From Roseimaritima ulvae (GTDB lineage: Bacteria; Planctomycetota; Planctomycetia; Pirellulales; Pirellulaceae): 64,000 nucleotides of DNA. The notes beneath the pieces were generated by a model. That model searched no databases and had not been told where the DNA came from. It saw nothing but the letters and a program-made list of their open reading frames with translations. The stretch lies in the NCBI RefSeq assembly GCF_008065135.1, contig NZ_CP042914.1, forward strand, positions 5,251,404 to 5,315,403, read 5' to 3'. This document shows, one piece after another, positions 17,508 through 25,752 of this stretch. Within the stretch, counting starts at the first letter, position 1. Every line of letters begins with the position of its first letter. The translations under genes were made by a program, and so were the position numbers.

Positions 17508-18959
17508 CTACAGAATCGCGCCGGGGCGGTAGTTGGCGGCGTCGCCGTAGCGGGCGGTGATGGCTTCGACGCGGGCAACGATTGATTCAATCTGACCGGC
17601 GGCGTTGCCGATGAACCCAATCGGATCGCCGATCGCCGCTTGCAGGGCTGCCGCGTCCATCGGAAGTCGTTCGTCGGCGGCCAGGCGTTCGATCAGGTCG
17701 TTATCGTCGCGTCCGCTTTCCCGCATCGCCAAAGCCGCGGCGACAGCGTGTTCCTTAATGGTTTCGTGAGCCGTTTCGCGCCCCACGCCCGACTTCACCG
17801 CCGCGACCAAAATTTTGGTGGTGGCCAGGAAGGGCAGGTACCGCCGCAGTTCGCGATCGATCACCGCCGGGTAAGCTCCGAAATCGACCAACACCGTCAA
17901 AAACGTTTCCAGCTGACCATCGATGGCCAGGAAGGCATCCGGCAGCGCGACGCGGCGGACGACGCTGCAACTGACATCGCCTTCGTTCCATTGGTCGCCC
18001 AATAGTCCGCCGACCATCGATAGGTAGCCGCGGAGGATCACGCAGAAGCCATCGATACGTTCGGCCGAACGAGCATTCATCTTGTGGGGCATCGCCGAGG
18101 AACCCACTTGGCCGGGCTTAAAACCTTCGGTGGCCAATTCTGCACCGGCCATCAGGCGCAGCGTACGAGCAAAGTTGGCGGGGCCGGAGGACAGTTGGGT
18201 GAGCGCTGAGACGACGTCAAAATCCAGCGAACGCGGGTAGACTTGTCCAACCGAATCCAAACAGGTTTCGAACCCCAGTTTGGCGGCGATGCGTTGGTCC
18301 AGGGTGGCCAGCTTGTCGGCGTCGCCTTGAAACAAGTCCAACATGTCCTGCTGCGTGCCGACCGGTCCCTTGATGCCGCGCAGCGAGTATCGGGCCAGCA
18401 GGTTTTCGATACGGTCGTAGGAGGCCAATAATTCTTCCGCGATATTGGCAAAGCGTTTGCCCACCGTGGTGACCTGCGCGGGCACGTTGTGGCTGCGGCC
18501 GGCGATGGCCTGTTCGGCGTATTCGGCGGCGCGTTGAGCTACCAAGCTGAGCGCGGCCACGGTGCGGTCGCGGACCAGAGTCAGGGCGGAGCGGATTTGC
18601 AGTTGTTCGACGTTTTCGGTCAGGTCCCGGGAGGTCATGCCCTTGTGCACGTGCTCGTGACCAGCCAACGCGTTGAATTCTTCGATCCGCGCTTTGACGT
18701 CATGCTTAGTGACTCTTTCGCGAGCGTCGATGGAGGCCAGATCGACCTGATCGATGACGCCGCGATACGCTTCCAGCACGCCCGCCGGCACATCGACGCC
18801 CAGGTCCTGTTGAGCTTCGATGACGGCCAGCCACAATTCGCGTTCCAGCACCACCTTGTTGGCCGGCGACCAGATTTTGACCATGGCTTCGCTGGCATAA
18901 CGAGAGGCCAACACGTTGGGAAGATCGACCGACACAGGAAACTCCTTCAAGAAAGACAA
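17508..18959 (-). CDS. purB: Adenylosuccinate lyase
   Basis: A 483-residue cytoplasmic enzyme that releases fumarate from SAICAR and from adenylosuccinate, two steps of purine synthesis. The superfamily signature is visible as GSSAMPHKMNARSAERI near residue 285. Other conserved parts are HEHVHKGMTSRDLTENVEQ near 100 and RSHNVPAQVTTVGKRF near 155. The start MSFLKEFPVSVDLPNVLASRYAS is followed closely by the typical RYAS and IWSP motifs. The gene stands alone, with repeats on both sides. The length is near that of the vertebrate-type and planctomycete proteins. I see nothing unusual in the active-site motifs. Confidence 0.93.
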   Translation of the reverse strand: MSFLKEFPVSVDLPNVLASRYASEAMVKIWSPANKVVLERELWLAVIEAQQDLGVDVPAGVLEAYRGVIDQVDLASIDARERVTKHDVKARIEEFNALAGHEHVHKGMTSRDLTENVEQLQIRSALTLVRDRTVAALSLVAQRAAEYAEQAIAGRSHNVPAQVTTVGKRFANIAEELLASYDRIENLLARYSLRGIKGPVGTQQDMLDLFQGDADKLATLDQRIAAKLGFETCLDSVGQVYPRSLDFDVVSALTQLSSGPANFARTLRLMAGAELATEGFKPGQVGSSAMPHKMNARSAERIDGFCVILRGYLSMVGGLLGDQWNEGDVSCSVVRRVALPDAFLAIDGQLETFLTVLVDFGAYPAVIDRELRRYLPFLATTKILVAAVKSGVGRETAHETIKEHAVAAALAMRESGRDDNDLIERLAADERLPMDAAALQAAIGDPIGFIGNAAGQIESIVARVEAITARYGDAANYRPGAIL

Positions 18960-19020
18960 ACAGCTGCGAGGGCCAGAATATAAGCCACCCAGCCAATCCG
19001 GGAACCGGCCCGCGAATTAA

Positions 19021-19236
19021 GTAGCATGGGCCCCCGGCCCGTGTACGTAGCATGGGCCCGTAGCATGGGTCCCCGGCCCGTGTACGTAGCATAGGCCCGT
19101 AGCATGGGTCCCCGGCCCGTGTACGTAGCATGGCTCTCCGAGCCGTGGCTTTTCCTCCTTTCCGCCATTTTGAGGCACACGACCCGGAGAGGGGCGCTAC
19201 GGGGGCCTTTCCACACGGGCCAGGGGCCCATGCTAC
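19021..19236. repeat. CATG/GTG hairpin cluster (family 2)
   Basis: Complete plus-strand copies at 19021-19043, 19060-19082, 19099-19121 and 19125-19147, truncated nested copies starting at 19047 and 19086, and a minus-strand copy at 19214-19236. Inner stems are GGGCC/GGCCC, GGGTC/GGCCC (with a U-G pair) and GGCTC/GAGCC. The period between successive full-plus-truncated units is 39 bp. The cluster lies between the divergent purB and EamA genes. Confidence 0.85.
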
Positions 19237-19328
19237 GGGTTCGAACCCTAGCCTTGTCGCTGGGACCTGCAACAATGGCGTTTTGCCCCGCCCTGCCGCT
19301 TTGCCGAACTCTAGGCGACTCCCTGCTG

Positions 19329-20393
19329 ATGTCCTCCCTCCCGACCCTACCCAGCCGCCGCCGCGCGATCGCGGCTTTGGTGGTCGTCAATGCGATGTGG
19401 GGTTCATCGTTTCCGATCGTCAAGTCCATGAATCTGCAGATCGATCAGCACTTTGCAGTCACCGAATGGACGGCCTCACACTGGTTGCGGGGCGTTTCGG
19501 CGGCCTGGGTGATTGGAATTCGGTTTGCTGCCGCATTGGTTTTGTTTTTACTGCTGTACCGCACCACTCTGCGCCGCGTGGGTCTGCCCCACGTGCTCTC
19601 CGGGGTCGCCGTGGGCACGTTGTTTTTCATGGGGCTCCTGCTGCAGGTGGTGGGGTTGGGCACGATCCCGGCATCGCGAAGCGGTTTCTTGACCAGTTTG
19701 GCCGTGGTGTTTACGCCGCTGATTGGGACCTTGATTCGGCGGCGGATGCCGCGGGTGCCGGTGATATTGGCGGCTGTCTTAGCGCTGTTGGGCACGGCGA
19801 TTTTGACCGGGCTGTTCGTGTGGGACGAGACCGGCATCGGGATCGCCGCCGACGCGCGGCAGAAGTGGACTCTGGGTGATTCGCTGACCACCCTGGCGGC
19901 CCTGTTTTTCAGCGGCCAGATCCTGTTGGTGGATCAGCTGGGCAAACGCTACGACTCGGTGGCCTTCACGCCAAGCATGTTCGCCAGCACCGCGCTGTTG
20001 GCGTTCGCGGTGTTCGTGATTTTTAGCGGGCAGATTCCCGAGACGTCCGCCGGCGGTTGGGCGACGCTGGCGATGCAACCGTCGTTTTATGGTCTGATGG
20101 CCCTGCTGGTGGTCTTTCCATCCCTGTTGGCATTTGTCTGGATGAACAAGTACCAACCCAGCTTATCGGCCGGAGAAGCGGCTGTGGTGTATACCATGGA
20201 GCCGCTGTTTGCCTCGTTTTGGGCGATGTGCTTACCCGTCTGGCTGAGCGTTTGGTGCCTGATTGACTACCAAAATGAACGCTTCAGCCTGCCGCTAGTG
20301 ATCGGCGGCACGTTGGTGTTGGCGGCCAACGTGCTGGCTCTGTGGGAACCCGGCAAAGCGGAATTGCCGCCCAGACTCAACGCAACCGCTTAG
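19329..20393 (+). CDS. EamA/DMT-family transporter
   Basis: A 354-residue inner-membrane protein with about ten hydrophobic segments in two related halves, as in the drug/metabolite transporter superfamily. Characteristic parts are ALVVVNAMWGSSFPIVK in the first segment, TIPASRSGFLTSLAVVFTPL, and SLSAGEAAVVYTMEPLFASF in the second half. The open frame runs back to 19104, but that part translates dispersed repeats, so the ATG at 19329 (MSSLPTLPSRRR) is used. The substrate is unknown. Its stop codon overlaps the stop of the convergent DUF1571 gene. Confidence 0.85.
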   Translation: MSSLPTLPSRRRAIAALVVVNAMWGSSFPIVKSMNLQIDQHFAVTEWTASHWLRGVSAAWVIGIRFAAALVLFLLLYRTTLRRVGLPHVLSGVAVGTLFFMGLLLQVVGLGTIPASRSGFLTSLAVVFTPLIGTLIRRRMPRVPVILAAVLALLGTAILTGLFVWDETGIGIAADARQKWTLGDSLTTLAALFFSGQILLVDQLGKRYDSVAFTPSMFASTALLAFAVFVIFSGQIPETSAGGWATLAMQPSFYGLMALLVVFPSLLAFVWMNKYQPSLSAGEAAVVYTMEPLFASFWAMCLPVWLSVWCLIDYQNERFSLPLVIGGTLVLAANVLALWEPGKAELPPRLNATA

Positions 20394-21250
20394 AAATTGT
20401 ACGCGGGGTTGTTGCGGTCGAAGTCGCTGTCGGTCAAGCCGATGTTCAGTTTGACGTCCAGGTAGTTGTATTCCTCGATCACGCCTGGCCGCGCGCCCGG
20501 TTGCTTGGGCCAGTCATAAGCGACGTAACGAATCGGGATGTTGTGCTCATCGTCGATAAAGATCTGGGCCTGGCTGAATTCCAGTTCCGAGACGCGTTTG
20601 GGTTGGTTCAGCTGGATTACCGTACAGACGCGATCTTTCAGCTTGGCGTTCTTGCGGAATTCGCAGGTGATTTCCGGGTACTGACGCGCGATTTCGCCGC
20701 GTTCGATCAGTTTGACGATCAGGTTCTCGATGCCGATTTCGGTCAGCGGATAACGCTGACCACGCATCGCCATCGCTCCGGTAGGCGACAAGGGCACGGT
20801 GGGCAGGAACCGCCCTCGCATGCCGCCTTCGTGAGCGATCAACTTGCCGTCGTTTTGGCCTTCGATGTAAACGACTTCGCGGCCCTTGATGGCCGTCGGT
20901 TTAAGGTACACCAAGTACACGCCAAACGGAGTCTGCACCTGACCGCCGGCGACCTTGCGGTTGCGGATTTTGACATACATGAACTCCGGGTCGGTCAAAG
21001 TACCGTCGATCGTTTCACGCTTGACGACCACCGCCGAGTAGTCGCGGATGTTGGAGCGAATGTGCGTCAGGCCTTCGCGAGCCATATGCAACGCCCGGTC
21101 GAGTGGGTGGACACTCTCGTGAGGGATGCTGTTGGCCCGCGAAACTCGGAAAACCGGTTCGCGAGTGGTCGGTTGTTGGGCAGAAAGTGTGGAAGCGCCA
21201 GCTGCCAACGTGCCGAGTGTGAAAAGAAAATTACGTCGTTTGGTTACCAT
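20390..21250 (-). CDS. DUF1571 family exported protein
   Basis: A 286-residue protein with a signal peptide (MVTKRRNFLFTLGTLAAGASTLSAQ). The body contains the DUF1571-type pattern IRDYSAVVVKRETIDGTL, FMYVKIRNRKV, VYLVYLKPTAIKGREVVYI and EYNYLDVKLNIGLTDSDFD at the end. The fold resembles lipoprotein-carrier-like beta-rich proteins (LolA/outer-membrane lipoprotein sorting type). The family is common in Planctomycetota and uncharacterised. It ends tail to tail with the transporter gene, sharing bases 20390-20393. Confidence 0.75.
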   Translation of the reverse strand: MVTKRRNFLFTLGTLAAGASTLSAQQPTTREPVFRVSRANSIPHESVHPLDRALHMAREGLTHIRSNIRDYSAVVVKRETIDGTLTDPEFMYVKIRNRKVAGGQVQTPFGVYLVYLKPTAIKGREVVYIEGQNDGKLIAHEGGMRGRFLPTVPLSPTGAMAMRGQRYPLTEIGIENLIVKLIERGEIARQYPEITCEFRKNAKLKDRVCTVIQLNQPKRVSELEFSQAQIFIDDEHNIPIRYVAYDWPKQPGARPGVIEEYNYLDVKLNIGLTDSDFDRNNPAYNF

Positions 21251-21610
21251 CGCCCGTCCCTCCTTGGTCGAATCAAAATCGATTCGGGATTGTAGTTACT
21301 GACGAATCCGAATCGCATGTGTGGCTGCTTGATAGTGCTATCGCCCATCCGCCACACCATCATCGAGCGTTTGACCGGCTTCCCGATCGGAATGCCTGAC
21401 CGCTCACCGCAGGTCCGGCATATTCGGCGTGGCCGTTCCAAGAGCTACCACAGGATTTTCCATCCGGCGCACCGTACCAAAAAGCAGATGAGCCGATCCA
21501 GTTCGATTTTCCGCAATTTCACTTAAACGGGTAATTCGACTGAAATAATCGACAAAGCTTGCCGATATTGCCAAGGTTGACTCCCGAGCTTTCGCAATCG
21601 AAGGAACGAA
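21251..21610. other. Intergenic, control region of two divergent genes
   Basis: Separates the divergent DUF1571 gene and the small exported-protein gene. No convincing coding frame or repeat of the four families is seen. Confidence 0.4.
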
Positions 21611-22039
21611 ATGCGACCGACCGTGCTGTGTGTTTGTCTGTGTGGTGCCTTGGCTCTGGCCGCGAACTGCGCCGCGCAGGGGTATGATCAGTGGAATCCG
21701 CTGCGGCCCCAACCACCCCATCTGGTGCTCCGGCAACACGCTCCCCCACAACCGCCGGCGGTTCCCGATATGAGCCAACCCTACGACCAGCCGGTCGTGG
21801 TGGCACCGGCGGCCGAGACGCGTTCGGCGCATGAGCGGCACGCGGACTGGGCGTACCGGCATGGGTTGAAAAAAGACCTGGAATACGTCACCGGCAATCG
21901 AGCCCCGCTCCCTCAAGCGACCACGGCGTTGCGACAGAAGACGCCCTACTCGTACGGCTATTTTGGAGCGATGGAAAAGCGGCACTGGACGATGCACTTC
22001 GGTTCCCGCCAGAGTTTCACCCGCTGGACCCAGCGCTAG
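21611..22039 (+). CDS. Small exported protein of unknown function
   Basis: A 142-residue protein with an N-terminal signal peptide (MRPTVLCVCLCGALALAANCAAQ). The mature part is proline- and glutamine-rich, then has a charged segment HERHADWAYRHGLKKDLEY and an aromatic C-terminus SYGYFGAMEKRHWTMHFG. I do not recognise a family. AAGGAACGAA directly precedes the ATG. Two sense-oriented family-1 hairpins begin ten bases after its stop codon. Confidence 0.6.
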   Translation: MRPTVLCVCLCGALALAANCAAQGYDQWNPLRPQPPHLVLRQHAPPQPPAVPDMSQPYDQPVVVAPAAETRSAHERHADWAYRHGLKKDLEYVTGNRAPLPQATTALRQKTPYSYGYFGAMEKRHWTMHFGSRQSFTRWTQR

Positions 22040-22048
22040 CCAGCCACC

Positions 22049-22153
22049 GTAGCCGAAGTCGCCAGACTTTGGAGGCCAAATCTCGTAGCCGAAGTCGCCA
22101 GACTTTGGATCGCGCCTCGCCAAAAACCTCCAAACTCTGGCGGGTTCGGCTAC
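22049..22153. repeat. Three GCCA-loop hairpins (family 1)
   Basis: Plus-strand copies at 22049-22072 and 22085-22108 (arms CCGAAGTC / GACTTTGG) and a minus-strand copy at 22130-22153 (arms CCGAACCC / GAGTTTGG, one uncompensated change). The arrangement, two direct and one inverted, is the same as at 1607-1699. Confidence 0.85.
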
Positions 22154-22280
22154 CAAACTCCGCATCCGCTGTTCCGAGCTGCCCGGTTCGGCTCGAGGCG
22201 TGGGTTCAACAGTTCGGTGGCAATGGGGTATGATGCAGGCACGCCACCAGTCCGTTTCCTCCTCGCTCGTTCTACCCTGC

Positions 22281-22757
22281 ATGCCCGACGCTCCCACACC
22301 CGACCCGAATCCGTACAGTGCGCCCAGCAGTCTGGAGCCGACGTCGGAGAGTGTGCCCATGGTGGCAGGTTCCACCCCCTTTCGGCAGGCGCTCAGCCTC
22401 TCGCGTTGGCAGATGTTTTTCGCGGTGGTGTGTTTTGTGGTGTTTGGTTTGGTGGCGTTGTACCTGCTGATGATGTTGATAGTGGTGGGAGGCATGAACG
22501 GCGGCGGCATGATGCTGGGAAGGATGAGCTTTGCGACTTGTCTGACCGGCCTGTTCACGCTGATCTATGTGGTCGTGGGAATGTTGTTCGTCCGCAGCTC
22601 GATGAACGCCAGGAAATTTTCACAAGCCCCGCAGGCGACAACCTTGGTCGCCATGCTGGAGTCGCAATTGTGGCTGTGGCGGATTATCGCGGGACTCAGT
22701 TTTCTGGCCCTGGGAATGTGGCTGGTCGGAATGTCGCTAGCCATGTTTGTGGGGTGA
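22281..22757 (+). CDS. Small membrane protein, four hydrophobic segments
   Basis: A 158-residue protein starting MPDAPTPDPNPYSAPSS, a proline-rich cytoplasmic head, followed by hydrophobic segments near MFFAVVCFVVFGLVALYLL, MSFATCLTGLFTLIYVVVGM and IAGLSFLALGMWLVGM. An upstream extension to 22200 lacks a ribosome site. It is followed without a gap by a second protein of similar plan, so the two are probably paralogues encoded in one operon with the BatA-like genes. Function is unknown. Confidence 0.6.
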   Translation: MPDAPTPDPNPYSAPSSLEPTSESVPMVAGSTPFRQALSLSRWQMFFAVVCFVVFGLVALYLLMMLIVVGGMNGGGMMLGRMSFATCLTGLFTLIYVVVGMLFVRSSMNARKFSQAPQATTLVAMLESQLWLWRIIAGLSFLALGMWLVGMSLAMFVG

Positions 22758-22760
22758 GTG

Positions 22761-23222
22761 ATGGACGGTGATCCGATTTCCAGTCCGTACGAAAGCAAGA
22801 GTGACGAATCGCTGTTGGAAAGCGTCGAAGCGCAGCGGTTGGCCGCGGCGATCGCCCGTTGGCAGCGAGCCATGTCGGCGTTACTGGGCGTTGCCGCGGT
22901 GGTGATTCTCGGTGGTTTATTGGTCCTGATGATCGCCTCCGGAGAGGACGCGATGGAATCGCTGACCTCGCTGTTGTGTACCGGAGTGATGTTGTTGTTA
23001 TGTTACGTGCTGCCGGCGGTGTTGCTGTGGCGGGCCGCCGACTCGGCGGCTGAGTACTCCCGTGGCGGCGGCCTTTCCGAGTTGCTTGGATTCACGCATC
23101 GCCAAGCGGTGTTTTGGCGGAGTATGGGCTATTTGGTGTTGATCGGTTCCGGACTGTGGTTGCTGTTGTTGGTGGTGGCGATGTTGGGGGTAGCGTTCAT
23201 TGGGTCGCAGAACTCTTTCTGA
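22761..23222 (+). CDS. Small membrane protein, paralogue of its neighbour
   Basis: A 153-residue protein (MDGDPISSPYESKSDESL...) with three or four hydrophobic segments and the same NPYSAP/ISSPYES-like head as the preceding gene. The preceding stop ends at 22757; GTG at 22758 or ATG at 22761 can start it. Position suggests translational coupling. Function is unknown. Confidence 0.6.
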   Translation: MDGDPISSPYESKSDESLLESVEAQRLAAAIARWQRAMSALLGVAAVVILGGLLVLMIASGEDAMESLTSLLCTGVMLLLCYVLPAVLLWRAADSAAEYSRGGGLSELLGFTHRQAVFWRSMGYLVLIGSGLWLLLLVVAMLGVAFIGSQNSF

Positions 23223-23250
23223 TTGATGGCGGGATTGGGACCGCGACACG

Positions 23251-25752
23251 ATGTCCTTTCTAAATGTCTCACTGATTATTGGAATCGCCGCGGCATCGAT
23301 TCCGGTGCTGTTGCATCTGATTTCGCGCCGTGAACCCAAACGCTTGGTGTTTCCCGCCGTGCGGTTTTTGACCGAGCGGATTGAGGTCAACCGCAGCCGT
23401 TTGAAAATTCGGCGTTGGATGCTGCTGGCGCTGCGAGCCGGAGTGCTGGCCGTGTTGGCGATGGCTCTGGCGCGGCCACAGATTCATCAAGCGGCCAGCG
23501 GCACCTGGTTAACGATTGGCATCATGATCTTTTTGGGGCTAGCCCTGCTGGTGTTGGCCGGCGTGGCGACGACGCGACAGTACGGCCGCGCACTGGTCTT
23601 GGGCTTGTTGGCCTGTGGCCTGGTGTTGATGTTGTTGGCGCTGGGCTGGGGCGGCGTGGTCTGGGCGGGCAGCGCTCCGGTCAACGTCTCGGAAACCGCG
23701 CCGGCGGCGGTCGCCATCGTCCTGGACAATTCGCCTCGCAGCGATTACACGACCGACGACGGTTCGCGTCTGGAACAAATGCAAGCCACCGCCCAGTGGT
23801 TGGTCTCGCGCTATCCGCGTGACAGCCGAATCGCGGTGCTGGACCGTTCGGCTCGCCCCGCCTCGTTCTCCTTGGACAACGCCGCGGCGATGCGGACGAT
23901 CGATAAAACCGAACCGCGGCAACTGGTCCAGCCGCTCGCCGAACGCATCGAAGCGGCCGTGCGATTGGTGCGTTCGAGTGAACTGGAGCGTCGAGCCGTG
24001 TTTGTGCTCAGCGACTTGACGCGGGAAAGCTGGACGCCGTCCGATGCGCCTTCGGCCGCGTTGTCGTTGCCGCCGCTGTTGGCCGAATCGACGCCGGTAG
24101 CCCTACAGGTCGTCAACCTGGCTGCCGGCCAAGACGGGGAAACTGCCGACACCGAAAACCGCCGCTTGGGATTCCCTGCCATCGCGGACGCCACACCGGC
24201 GCGCGAAGTGCCGGTGCCGATGAGCATCAAAGTGTTTTTGGAACCGGGCACCGATCCGGCTCCGATTCGTTGCGAACTGCAGTTGTACGAACTGTCGAGC
24301 AGTCTGCCTGTGGTGCGGGACGGCGAAACCGTGTTGCCGCCGCTGCGAGTGGTCGACCGCACGGCTGGCAACGCCCATCCTGCATCGCCGGCCGAATTGT
24401 TTTTTGCCCTTCCACCCCTGCTGCCCGGGACGCATCACGGCCGCATTCAATTGACCGGCAGCGATCCCTTGGCGATCGACGATGTACGCTACTTTACTGT
24501 TACGGTGCGACCGCCAGCGAGAGTTTTGATCGTCGGCGACGACTCGCCAGCCGCCGAGCATGTGAGGCGGATTTTAAATGCGGAATTTGAACCGGGAGAC
24601 CCGCGGGCGGAGTTTGCGATCGATTCGGTTACCCCCGCGCAGTTCAACGAACAGGCGCTGGCGTCACTCGATGCCGTCGCACTGCTCGATCCCGATCCCG
24701 ACAAGCTCGCCGCGTCCGCGCAACTGGCGTTGCTGCAATGGGTGCGGGACGGCGGCAATCTGTTCATCGCCTTCGGCTCGGCCGGCAAGGAACACGGATT
24801 CCCCAGCACGTCCAGCGAGAACACTTCGGACGCGCGGCGTCTGCTGTTTCCGACCCGGCGGGTGTGGCGTATTCCGGAAGGCAGCTTTTTCGAACTCGCG
24901 CGGCCCGCGCATCCGATCCTCACTGAACTGGCGGAAATTCCCGGCGGCGTGCCGTGGAACGCCTTCCGCATCCAGCGGTACTGGCAACTGGACGTTGAAC
25001 CCGGCGATGCGGCCCTGGCACGCTACGCCGGCACCGAGCACGCCGCGCTGCTGGAGCGACCGATCGGCAACGGCCGCATGGTCATGATGACGACGCCGAT
25101 CGTGCCTTCGGCGCAACATCGACTGGCCAGCTGGAATGAGCTATTTATCGCCGCGGACTACTGGCCGGCCTTCCTGTTAACTCGACAAATCTTTGACTAC
25201 GTCGGTAACCGCGACGTGGGCAATTTTAATGTCGCCGTGGGCGCCCCGGTGGTCGTGCCCCTCGATGCCTCCGCGCCAGCCCCAGCGGCAAACGGCTCCC
25301 CAACAAACAACTCTCGCGCAAGCGGTACGGCGGACAACACCGAGCGGTTACAGATGTTTACCGCCCAGATGCCACCGGTGCCGGTGCCGGTGGATCAAGG
25401 CTTGGCCATGGTTGGGGTTCCTCACCATGTGGGGAACTACTGGCTGCGTGGCACCGAGCCGCCGATCGGGTTTTCCGCAAACCTGCCCGAAGCCGCCACG
25501 GAGCTGGCGACGATCGACCCGGAATTGTTGATCGATATTTTAGGGGAAGGGAATTACGAGTTGGTGACCGACCGTGAATCGATCGTGGCGGCCGAGGGAC
25601 GCAGCAGCGAGGCTCGCCCCTTGTACGCGCAGGCCATGATCGTGGTGTTGGCGCTGTTTCTGCTGGAACAACTGTTAGCCAATCGTTTCTATCGCGCTTC
25701 GAAAAGCGTCACCGCGGCGGCTCCACGACTTCACGCAAAGGGAACCACCTGA
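23251..25752 (+). CDS. BatA-like membrane protein with degenerate VWA region
   Basis: An 833-residue protein. Residues 1-80 form the aerotolerance-type BatA N-terminal domain (FLNVSLIIGIAAASIPVLLHL, RREPKRLVFPAVRFL, RSRLKIRRWMLLALRAGVLAVLAMALARP). Two more membrane segments follow to about residue 140. A VWA-like domain starts at AVAIVLDNSPRSDY, where the metal-site DxSxS has become DNSPR. The C-terminal half has an amidotransferase-like stretch (ALLDPDPDKLA, LLQWVRDGGNLFIAFG) and a last membrane segment near residue 800. The family is common in Planctomycetota next to MoxR ATPase and DUF58 genes; neither is adjacent here. It overlaps the next gene by one base. Confidence 0.8.
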   Translation: MSFLNVSLIIGIAAASIPVLLHLISRREPKRLVFPAVRFLTERIEVNRSRLKIRRWMLLALRAGVLAVLAMALARPQIHQAASGTWLTIGIMIFLGLALLVLAGVATTRQYGRALVLGLLACGLVLMLLALGWGGVVWAGSAPVNVSETAPAAVAIVLDNSPRSDYTTDDGSRLEQMQATAQWLVSRYPRDSRIAVLDRSARPASFSLDNAAAMRTIDKTEPRQLVQPLAERIEAAVRLVRSSELERRAVFVLSDLTRESWTPSDAPSAALSLPPLLAESTPVALQVVNLAAGQDGETADTENRRLGFPAIADATPAREVPVPMSIKVFLEPGTDPAPIRCELQLYELSSSLPVVRDGETVLPPLRVVDRTAGNAHPASPAELFFALPPLLPGTHHGRIQLTGSDPLAIDDVRYFTVTVRPPARVLIVGDDSPAAEHVRRILNAEFEPGDPRAEFAIDSVTPAQFNEQALASLDAVALLDPDPDKLAASAQLALLQWVRDGGNLFIAFGSAGKEHGFPSTSSENTSDARRLLFPTRRVWRIPEGSFFELARPAHPILTELAEIPGGVPWNAFRIQRYWQLDVEPGDAALARYAGTEHAALLERPIGNGRMVMMTTPIVPSAQHRLASWNELFIAADYWPAFLLTRQIFDYVGNRDVGNFNVAVGAPVVVPLDASAPAPAANGSPTNNSRASGTADNTERLQMFTAQMPPVPVPVDQGLAMVGVPHHVGNYWLRGTEPPIGFSANLPEAATELATIDPELLIDILGEGNYELVTDRESIVAAEGRSSEARPLYAQAMIVVLALFLLEQLLANRFYRASKSVTAAAPRLHAKGTT

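Noticed and set aside
19104-19328. N-terminal extension of the EamA transporter
   Set aside because: It translates the family-2 repeats and precedes the first natural membrane segment; ATG 19329 is sufficient.
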